A DNA stretch of 64,000 bases, taken from NCBI GenBank assembly GCA_003260075.1, contig QLIY01000284.1:107712-171711 (forward strand). The letters run 5' to 3'. Positions 38,405 to 48,339 of this stretch are shown in pieces. Under the pieces are notes generated by a model. The model saw only the letters and a list, made by a program, of their open reading frames with translations, was not told the origin of the DNA and did no database searches. A program made the translations under genes and the position numbers. Every line of letters begins with the position of its first letter. Position 1 is the stretch's first letter. This stretch comes from Phallusia mammillata. Taxonomy: Eukaryota; Chordata; Ascidiacea; Phlebobranchia; Ascidiidae.

Positions 38405-40662
38405 ATGTCTAAACATACTGTGCTGTTTTTCTGTGCCCTAGCACCTTGCATCTTTATTATGTATGGATATTACCACTTTCTCCACTGTCCAACTATGTGA
38501 GTAAATATGATTTAACTCAGTTTTTAATTTGATGTTTTTATGGCTTCGGGGCGTTGTGAGGCACTGCGTTCGCAAATGCTGACAAATTATTCAAGATATA
38601 GGATAATGAAAATACTTAAGCGTGTTTGCACTGAGGCACTTGCACCTGGGTATAATGAACGTTGCCTGTAAACAGCATTACGAAAGATTAAGGTTAATCA
38701 GGATTTACAGAAGTAACGGTAAAATAACAAACAGTCCCACAGAACAGAGGTTCTCAACAGGGGTAACCCCCCAAAAACAAACGTTTGGGTTTAAAAGCAA
38801 GGAAATATCTACATGTATGTAACATTCCTCGAGAAACAAACCTGAATTTGATCTATTCTACTTTCACAGTGTAACTTAATTTTCATTTTTTCCCTATCTA
38901 GCCAGTTTTGCAGTACTTAATTTATTATATAAGGTACATAAGTCAAAATAGGAATTGGGATACATATCACCTTACAATTCAAATGAGTAAACGAAACAAA
39001 ACGGTTAAGAATTGTTGTTTTATAAACTGCATTTTCTTATTGTTTCAGATACTAACGTATGTTGTTGTTTTTCAGAAACGTTATTCCGCCAACAGTGCAT
39101 GAGATACGAACACACTTACAAAGCAATAAAAAAATTTTGGAAGTTCGAAACAAGTTGAAATTTATAATGGAACCGCCCAAGGTACTGGAAGACTTGTGCT
39201 CAAAAACGTGCGATAGTTCAGGTGGGTGCGAAAGTAAAAAGCAAGACAACTGTCAGATAACCCTTTTTTGCTCGCACTCATCCTGCTTGTGTAGAATTCC
39301 AGAAACTTCATTAGGTTATCGAAGAATATAATGGCCGAAATACACATATATCGTTAAATGCTTTCGTAAAATACCGATGCCATTATCAGTAAAGTGCTAA
39401 TCAGTAACAATTTAATAAAATGTACGAAGCAAGGTTAGCGATAAATTCCAAGTCTTCTATTTGGTCACATACTAATTTCTAAAGAGCTATATGTGAAATT
39501 CTGTGCAAAACGTTTTATTACAAACTTTAACGTTTCATACTGGGATGAAATTTGCTTTTAGATGTTCAAACGAAAATGGTGACTTTTGTTAAATCGGCGT
39601 CGCATCACTTCAAAAGACGGGAAACAATTCGCCGCACGTGGGCGTCAGTGCGCACCATCAACGAAACACAGTTTAGAACAATTTTTGTCGTTGGCCAAAC
39701 TTTGTCTATGGCGGACGCGAATTTGTTAACAGATGAGCAACAAAGATATGACGATATACTGCAGTACGACGGACCAGACGATTACAAGTAAGTCGCAACT
39801 ATGTCATTACTGTGATAAAGGCTTAAGATTGGTTGCTTCTAGTACTTAAAATACCTCGTGTCATTGTGGGTTGTGTCTCTCAAAAGTAAATCAATTGGAG
39901 TCATGCTTTAAGAAAGTTACACTACCACCAGCAAAATACCTTACGCTAGCAAAATTACTCAAGTGAAGATCCGGAGAAGAATAAATTAAATTTTGTATGC
40001 TTAACACAAAACCAAACTTTAGAAGAAGCAGCCACAGTGATTTCGATTAAGTGAAAAATGTCCTAAAGTTTTCCTGTATTAAATATTTAGACAATGAAAG
40101 TAACTGGAAGGTATGTTGCAGGAACATAATGCTGAAGACACTGGCTGGAATGCAGTGGGCCAATGACAACCTGCCACGTCACTTCTACTATTCGTCAGCC
40201 GATGATGACGTCGTAGTCAACATGGCAACTTTGAAGGTGCAAGTGGCTGCTGCACAGGAAAAGATGAACAAAGACAAGTGGAGCGAATTTCCTTTAGCCT
40301 GCGTTTATGGCATAATGCCCAACGATGCGCCGCACAGGGAAAGAGGCAGCAAATGGCTGATACAAAGAGATGAATACCCTTGGCATGTATGGCCTGTATC
40401 TTGCTATGGCGGTTTTTATACAACTCGTGTCAGCCTTGTTGCTCGTCTTTATGAGGAATCGAGAACATTGCCTTTACTGCGTTTTGACGACGTCTGGTTA
40501 ACAGGCATAGTGCGTCAGCGTTTAGGAATGCCAAGCGATATGTTACTCCCACCAGGTGACGATAACACTGTGCATCATTTAGAGAAAGATGAAGACATGG
40601 ACGTTGTATGGGAGAAAGCAAAGCCAAATATGATAACAAACAATGCTTGCTTATGTCTCTGA
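38405..40662 (+). CDS. GT31 beta-1,3-glycosyltransferase, gene 4 (plus trio)
   Basis: Four exons, 38405-38496, 39076-39221, 39562-39787 and 40122-40662, join in phases 2, 1, 2 to give 334 residues, the shortest of the six. The start MSKHT precedes a hydrophobic anchor at about residues 6-22. The short stem ends in LKFIMEPPK. Exon 3 has KMVTFVKSASHHF, RRTWASV, FRTIFVVG and YDDILQYDGPDDY. Exon 4 has NIMLKTLAGMQW, SSADDDVVVN (D182-184, metal/UDP-sugar site), GGFYTT and FDDVWLTG. An AATAAA at 40708-40713, 46 nt past the stop, is a likely poly(A) signal. It is closest to gene 6 by eye, sharing WHVWP, the LPPGD tail motif and a CLC ending. The first plus-strand gene faces away from the minus trio. 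Confidence 0.89.
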
Positions 40663-40839
40663 TAGCCAGTATGTTTTTTGTTTTTTTATTTGCACTTGTC
40701 CACGGACAATAAAAAAGTTCTGTTATACGTTTTTTTTTTCAGTTGCCTTTTTTACTACTTTCGAACCTTCTGCTGAACCTTTTGCAATGTGTGTCAGTAG
40801 CATCGTGACAAGACAGCGGCTTTTAAAAAAGACGAAATA

Positions 40840-41193
40840 AATCGTATTTGCATAGAAATTGTTTTAAAGTATTGCCACGGAGGCAAAAACAAACCAATGA
40901 AGCTTGTGCTCACCAGTGGCAAACAATTCCGTCGCAAGTTCGTAGACAACTATACATCAACAACTTAGGCAAGCTACAAAATTACCACGAGGTACATTAC
41001 AAGAATGACAATTTTGTTCTCAATTAAACTGCTCCTTTAAATCCAGCGTATCTAAGATTAGTTTGGTTTTAATGTCACAAGTATGTACTATGTTGACTTT
41101 AAACAACCCACAGAGCTCTGCTCATTATTATTGAAAAAAATATTGTAGTGAATAATTTCCAATTTGTTTCATGCTTATTGTATTGCTGTAAAT
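40840..41193. other. Short intergenic stretch
   Basis: AT-rich sequence after the fourth GT31 gene with no ORF or RNA gene that I can support. It ends at the target duplication of the hAT-type element. Confidence 0.5.
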
Positions 41194-41512
41194 CAGGGGT
41201 GGGCAACCTGCGGCCCGCGGGCCGCATGCGGCCCTTCAGTCAAGGTTGTGCGGCCCGCAAAGACGCTTGGATTTCAAAAGTACTGGCAAACCAGTCCAAT
41301 TATTACATATTTTTGAGCTGATTAATGTGCCTGATGCTAGTTTTCTGCGATCTGGCAAAATGTGGCTAGATTTAAATACGAATTATACTTGTAGTTAAGC
41401 ATATTTGGTTAGAAACCAAGGAAAATCACTTTGTGTTATACACAGGTGCGGCCCTCGATCCCATTTTGACATTTATAATTGGCCCTGCAGTAACAAAGGT
41501 TGCCCACCCCTG
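41194..41512. mobile_element. 319-bp hAT-type MITE with perfect target duplication
   Basis: Terminal inverted repeats CAGGGGTGGGCAACC and GGTTGCCCACCCCTG are flanked by the identical 8-mer CTGTAAAT at 41186-41193 and 41513-41520. The GC-rich left interior repeats GCGGCCC. No coding capacity. The right end and its flank appear again at about 42362-42417 because of the homopolymer-linked duplication that starts inside the element. Confidence 0.92.
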
Positions 41513-43246
41513 CTGTAAATAATGCGTTTTTTATTTTGAAACACCTCAAACAAGCCATTTAACAAAAGTATGGGACCCATGTGTATTTGCTTTCCACCAT
41601 TTCTTATTCATTAAGGAGTTTTCCAAGACTGTAACTTTATTAGACAACATCCTTAACAAGAGGGGTAAGCATAACCAAAAAATACGCTACATAGTTAAAC
41701 AGAATTTACGTGTCACTATTTGTTGGGTTTTGTACGATGTGAATTGCTACCATGTAGTTTCATTTGTAAATTCAGTCTGAGGATCATCTGTCAAATACGT
41801 GTCAAGATGTTTCGTCTGTTAACTATGCCACCCCCGCACTTTACTGATGATGACAACATAAACAGTTGAAACGTCTACATTTTTATAGTCAGTTTTTCAT
41901 TGTCACAAGGCATTAACTTCAAAGTCACTTGCATTTTTTTTAATGACGGTTGACTAGTTTACCAACTTCTGTTTTCAGGTTAAAAGTAGTCAATATTGCC
42001 AAAAAAGCAAACATTTGATCCAAAATCTTATGTTAGTGTACAGACCGAAACGGTCCCCCAAATTTCTCCAGCGGTTTCCCAAAATTTGGACTTGCAACTA
42101 CAGTAGAAAAGTAATGGTTGTTTCTCGCTATATCTTGTCGATAATACGAATATAGCCTACGATCAATAGTTCACGTCCGGAAAGGACCGACGAACAGTGA
42201 CAGTGCGAGCATTGAAATCTGCAAACAACGAAGAAATGGAAGCTGGCGGATGGGAACGGGATTGCGAATCTGTTTTGTTGCATGAGAAAGAACCTGAAAA
42301 ATTTGTTCTGTGATTGTGCACTGCCAGAGCCTAATAAATAATTCGTTTAAGCCCCCCCCCCTGACATTTATAATTGGCCCTGCAGTAACAAAGGTTGCCC
42401 ACCCCTGCTGTAAATAATGCGTTTTTTATTTTGAAACACCTCAAACAAGCCATTTAACAAAAGTATGGGACCCATGTGTATTTGCTTTCCACCATTTCTT
42501 ATTCATTAAGGAGTTTTCCAAGACTGTAACTTTATTAGACAACATCCTTAACAAGAGGGGTAAGCATAACCAAAAAATACGCTACATAGTTAAACAGAAT
42601 TTACGTGTCACTATTTGTTGGGTTTTGTACGATGTGAATTGCTACCATGTAGTTTCATTTGTAAATTCAGTCTGAGGATCATCTGTCAAATGCGTGTCAA
42701 GATGTTTCGTCTGTTAACTATGACACCCCCGCACTTTACTGATGATGACAACATAAACAGTTGAAACGTCTACATTTTTATAGTCAGTTTTTCATTGTCA
42801 CAAGGCATTAACTTCAAAGTCACTTGCATTTTTTTTAATGACGGTTGACTAGTTTACCAACTTCTGTTTTCAGGTTAAAAGTAGTCAATATTGCCAAAAA
42901 AGCAAACATTTGATCGAAAATCTTATGTTAGTGTACAGACCGAAACGGTCCCCCAAATTTCTCCAGCGGTTTCCCAAAATTTGGACTTGCAACTACAGTA
43001 GAAAAGTAATGGTTGTTTCTCGCTATGTCTTGTCGATAATACGAATATAGCCTACGATCAATAGTTCACGTCCGGAAAGGACCGACGAACAGTGACAGTG
43101 CGAGCATTGAAATCTGCAAACAACGAAGAAATGGAAGCTGGCGGATGGGAACGGGATTGCGAATCTGTTTTGTTGCATGAGATAGAACCTGAAAAATTTG
43201 TTCTGTGATTGTGCACTGCCAGTAGCCTAATAAATAATTCGTTTAA
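41467..43246. repeat. 0.88-kb direct duplication split by 10 C
   Basis: Copies at 41467-42350 and 42362-43246 differ by only a few bases, separated by C at 42352-42361. Copy 1 begins inside a hAT-type element, so the second copy carries a truncated element end without its left half. This cannot come from a second transposition and argues for an allelic or assembly duplication. Confidence 0.88.
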
Positions 43247-43310
43247 ACAAATATGGCTATTTTTTGGTATTTAAATGANCAAATATGGCTATTTATTGGT
43301 ATTTAAATGA
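43247..43310. repeat. 32-bp duplication split by a single N
   Basis: The segment ending at 43278 (ATATGGCTATTTTTTGGTAT core) is repeated with one difference after the N at 43279. A lone N between overlapping copies is the mark of a contig join whose overlap was not merged. Confidence 0.85.
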
Positions 43311-43430
43311 AACACTTGCGGTCTCTTAAAACTACTTAGCGGTCACCCAAACCAAACCTTAAAAAAAAACTGTTAGTGTAGCGGTTGCGCCGCGGCCGGT
43401 CCATGAGGAGTTCGGCCGTATATACTGTTT

Positions 43431-43695
43431 TAGGGTAAATGCTTTAATGATTTATGTAAAGCAATCTCTGCATACGGCCACGTTGGCAAGTTTGAATACG
43501 TAACGTATATAAGGTGTAATAAATTTTCATTGCTGAATATTTGTTTTGTTTTTTGAACGCCGGATCGCAATACAATTAAGTTTAAAAACAGTCCGCCCCC
43601 CCCCCTAGGGTAAATGCTTTAATGATTTATGTAAAGCAATCTCTGCATACGGCAACGTTGGCAAGTTTGAATACGTAACGTATATAAGGTGTAAT
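43431..43695. repeat. 89-bp direct duplication around 11 C
   Basis: Sequence starting at 43431 (TAGGGTAAATGCTTTAATGA) recurs from 43607 to about 43695 after C at 43596-43606. The copies then diverge. This is a partial repeat rather than a clean tandem unit. Confidence 0.75.
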
Positions 43696-45933
43696 GGCTC
43701 TATTTAGATGTATTCAAGCGAGCCCCAACTGCCTGTTTACTCACCACCGCCTCGCTCGAAAGCTTGTCAAGAAGCAAATTTAGGACCATTACAACTGTAC
43801 CGTTCTTTGTTTACTCCAAAGCAGGGATTACCTCATGTGCATTCTAACGTTTTCTAACGGTTACTGATAGTTCGTAAACCGGCTGTAGTTACCAAGAACT
43901 TTAACGAAGTATAAACAATAAGCACATACTGCCCTTACATGCGGTGACATTAGAGATGTCGTTGTGTTAGAAGACAGTAAAGTTAATGACATACATTTAA
44001 ACAAGCAACATCATTACCAAGTTCAACATGCTCAAATACAAGATGGAATTAAATCCAAAGTAGGCTACTTTATACACAATTCTTCTTTTACGCAATTGGT
44101 TTTGAAGATACATGTTTTCCAATAGAAACAGCATTAGCACCACACTGATGGTGATGTAGGCCTAACTGTGGTGTAATGAGAATCCCACCAAATTAAAGTA
44201 CAGGTTCGGTGGCTGTAGGGAGTAATTTAGAGACACCGGCATGCATAACTGCCTAAGCACGTTATTACCCGATTAAAGTGACTAATACTGTTTTCAAAAA
44301 ACACTGTGTTAGACACACAAGAATCACGTTTTCGATAAACTACACTATATAACTAACAACTTTGAATGTACCACTATGTATGACAGGAAGGTAAATTTAC
44401 GTCGGGGGATTTAACGCCTTGCATACAAACCCATGGCAATTTCAGGCGCGAGTTGGTGTTTGCAAAAGGTGTTTGCACATAGAAGGTCAAATGAAAACAC
44501 TTTCATTTTGAGAATGTGGCTTAAGGACAGTCGGTGCAAATACCTTAAAATAGCAGTAGCAATGTGTCACACAGCACGTAGTAACTAGTTTATTAGTATG
44601 TGAAGAGCACAAGCACCTAAAAGTATATTAGGTGGATTTCTAGCACGCAGGTGTTGTGGATTGGTTTTAGGACTTGTCGTATTACCAAGCATTCACTTGT
44701 ATTTTACTATGACGGAAAAAAGTTTTTTTTTTGCATTTTGATTCTCCACATTAGGAAAAAAAGGTTAACCAAGACGAATGAAAGTTGTTTATCAGACAAG
44801 TCGATTTAAAAACCTCAATTATTTGTACAAAGTTCGTTTCAAAATCAGAATCAAACGTGTATCCATCTTCGATTTCCACAACTCAGCTAGATCAGGGTAA
44901 AAAAAATAACCATCAAACATATGTGACTAATCCTTAAATAGCTACGAACATGTTTCCTGCGTTGGCTCCCTTTAATACGAAGCAGCTGCAGACGAGGGCA
45001 CGGTTGGTAGTGGTAACGGGTTTTGTTATTACTGGATTTAAGATTTTTTGTAGAGTTTGGTTTGAAAAATTGAGCATCAAAATTTGGCCAGAAACGGGCT
45101 CAACACAAACGTAGGTTTTTAATATACCGGTTTGTAATCATTTTGCAAGCGAGCTGACTGTTGTAGGCAATTGCAAAGAGTAATCCAACGTCAGTGACAT
45201 TCCGGGAAATCCAGACAAAACACACGAAATCCAGGCGAACTATCGCCTCTGGCCTTTCGAGTCGAAAGCCTTGTACAGCAGTCACGGCACTACTAGCGAC
45301 TTTGAAGGTGTGAGAAATATTAGAAATGTGTTGCGAGAGTTGGAAAATAGTGATGAATTTATTTAAGGCCAGAAGTGGACTGCTGCATAAGCTGGAAATA
45401 AACGCCCTGAGCATTTCATTGAATACGCTTATTGTCCATAACTTAAAGGAAAACAACCAAGGCCAGAAAGCAGTCAGCTAGTCTCCATACGTCAGCATTA
45501 TATAACCAAATGTATTTTGTTAGAAAACATTGATTTAACTGATGATGGCAGTCGTTTTGTCTTAACAAAAGAACATATTATGATTGATTTAACAACATTG
45601 TGCTTTACTACTAAGCCATTAATTACAAATCCCAAGCTTAAGTTCTAATTTTATAAAACATATCGCGAAACTAAAATAAACTTGTTTCTCCTAGCTGCAA
45701 TGGCATATTTACAAGATGCTAAATCATAGTTGATGTATTAAATAAAGTCTATTCGACGCCCCACTGTAATGAATGACAAACCATTAAAATGGCATGTAAA
45801 ACACACACAATAAAATAGACTGCAAACATCTAAACGATCGTTGTTGTTATCATCAGTGCAAATTAATGACAGAACTAATGACAACAACAATTAATAATTC
45901 GTTTGCAGTCAAATATGTTCACCATAATTAAAA
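43696..45933. other. No supported gene
   Basis: AT-rich intergenic DNA. A 118-codon minus-strand frame at 45100-45456 has no recognisable domain and no clear splice context, so I do not call it a gene. Confidence 0.4.
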
Positions 45934-46209
45934 ATTCTAACCAGAAACAAACAAGCCAATATATTTACATAAAGCATGACGTTTCGACATCAACTTGTGT
46001 CATTCTCAAATGAATAAATCTAAAATCAAGCTGCGCGTAAAACCAGTAAAAGCAGTAAAAAAGGCAATAAACACAAGCGCGAAAGCGCTTGTGTTTATTG
46101 CCTTTTTTAATGCTTGATTTTAGATTTATTCATTTGAGAATGACACAAGTTGATGTCGAAACGTCATGCTTTATGCAAATATATTGGCTTGTTTGTTTCT
46201 GGTTAGAAT
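45934..46209. repeat. Long foldback (about 125-bp arms, 4-nt loop)
   Basis: Left arm 45934-46080 and right arm 46085-46209 are almost perfectly complementary around a GAAA loop, except for about 22 nt present only in the left arm. Each arm contains the motif TGTCGAAACGTCATG in opposite orientation. This could be a foldback transposon or a hairpin formed by a misjoin. No ORF spans it. Confidence 0.88.
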
Positions 46210-46232
46210 CTTTAAAACCGTGAATTGTGTAC

Positions 46233-48339
46233 ATAATTAAAAATCCTCTTGAATGAGTTTGTGTGTCTTGTGTTTCAATAAAAAAATGGTTAAAAATATT
46301 GCACTTGTAGAATAAATAATCATTTTTCAGTAATAAATTATTTTGATACGAGCGACAATTTAAAACAATACCAGACATAATGGTTTGATTGCTCAAGTTT
46401 GTGTGTAATACTGACTTATGGCGACTATCGTATGCCTCGCGGGTATTTTAAATCGTTTACACGCTAAACGCAGCAAGCGCTGATCAATATATGATAAAGC
46501 AATCGATGTGAACAAAAAGGACACAAAAGACCTTAAACAAAGAACCCAAAATACACAATGTTGCCGTGTTTTACCAAAGTACACTTGTTTTAGCAGGAAT
46601 CCGAACAAATAGGTCTTCTATGAATAATGATACACACATTTTGTGGGCTTTTTATACATCCTGCATTGTTAGTTCAAACAGGTGTATTTTTATTCATGCA
46701 CATATACAGCAAAACTGCAATGGATAGAAAGCACGGCTGTTTTCAATGCGTTTTGTAGCCATAGGGAATAGATATGTGGTTTGGCTTTGGGGCATAAAGC
46801 GTTGTCACACGATTCAGGCTTCAAGCGACAGACTAAATCGCTTTCCTGCGGCCTTGGGTCAACGTTAGTACGGTTAATCTCGTTAGATGACAAAGTCGTT
46901 TTCAACCCAAGACGTACTTACACAAGAAAAGCTTGATTGTTAGTTTTTCTAGTAGGTCTCATGGTAAAGCCGCAGTTACACTGACGTCTATGCGAGGTAT
47001 GATTTGTTTTCAAACTCGATACGTCATATAGAATCGGAAGTTTGATGACAGCACATAGTAACTATGCTATAACTAGCCTGACGTAGCCCTAGGGTTGTGT
47101 GTTGATCCTGCGGAATCGGTTTAGTGTAACCTACTTTTAAACAGCGTCACGCGATTTGCTTTTGTTTTACAGGTGATTAGGGTTACAAAGGGCAAGAAAA
47201 AAAGATGGTTTGGGGGTGAAAGAAATTTCCCAGTACAATGCAGAAATCTATCAAGGTCTCCTTACTCTTGCTCGGTATCAGGGGGGGGGGATAATTAAAA
47301 ATCCTCTTGAATGAGTTTGTGTGTCTTGTGTTTCAATAAAAAAATGGTTAAAAATATTGCACTTGTAGAATAAATAATCATTTTTCAGTAATAAATTATT
47401 TTGATACGAGCGACAATTTAAAACAATACCAGACATAATGGTTTGATTGCTCAAGTTTGTGTGTAATACTGACTTATGGCGACTATCGTATGCCTCGCGG
47501 GTATTTTAAATCGTTTACACGCTAAACGCAGCAAGCGCTGATCAATATATGGTAAAGCAATCGATGTGAACAAAAAGGACACAAAAGACCTTAAACAAAG
47601 AACCCAAAATACACAATGTTGCCGTGTTTTACCAAAGTACACTTGTTTTAGCAGGAATCCGAACAAATAGGTCTTCTATGAATAATGATACACACATTTT
47701 GTGGGCTTTTTATACATCCTGCATTGTTAGTTCAAACAGGTGTATTTTTATTCATGCACATATACAGCAAAACTGCAATGGATAGAAAGCACGGCTGTTT
47801 TCAATGCGTTTTGTAGCCATAGGGAATAGATATGTGGTTTGGCTTTGGGGCATAAAGCGTTGTCACACGATTCAGGCTTCAAGCGACAGACTAAATCGCT
47901 TTCCTGCGGTCTTGGGTCAACGTTAGTACGGTTAATCTCGTTAGATGACAAAGTCGTTTTCAACCCAAGACGTACTTACACAAGAAAAGCTTGATTGTTA
48001 GTTTTTCTAGTAGGTCTCATGGTAAAGCCGCAGTTACACTGACGTCTATGCGAGGTATGATTTGTTTTCAAACTCGATACGTCATATAGAATCGGAAGTT
48101 TGATGACAGCACATAGTCACTATGCTATAACTAGCCTGACATAGCCCTAGGGTTGTGTGTTGATCCTGCGGAATCGGTTTAGTGTAACCTACTTTTAAAC
48201 AGCGTCACGCGATTTGCTTTTGTTTTACAGGTGATTAGGGTTACAAAGGGCAAGAAAAAAAAGATGGTTTGGGGTTGAAAGAAATTTCCCTGTACAATGC
48301 AGAAATCTATCAAGGTCTCCTTACTCTTGCTCGGTATCA
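46233..48339. repeat. 1.05-kb direct duplication split by 10 G, includes a gene start
   Basis: Copies at 46233-47280 and 47291-48339 are nearly identical and are separated by G at 47281-47290. Each contains the ATG and first 42-43 nt of the first exon of the fifth GT31 gene (ATG at 47238 in copy 1 and 48297 in copy 2). Only copy 2 continues into the full exon. Paired 71-codon minus-strand frames at 46393/47451 and 46690/47748 are products of the duplication, not genes. Confidence 0.9.

Noticed and set aside
41844-41878. CTGATGA...GAAAC considered as a hammerhead ribozyme
   Set aside because: Stem II does not close next to CTGATGA and no stem I/III pairing or cleavage site is apparent; kept only as a shared motif.
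45100-45456. 118-codon minus-strand frame
   Set aside because: No recognisable domain, signal peptide or splice context; length is within chance for AT-rich DNA of this amount.
46393-47963. Paired identical 71-codon minus-strand frames, considered as a small gene family
   Set aside because: Both pairs lie in the 1.05-kb duplication split by poly-G; identity is explained by the duplication and no domain is present.
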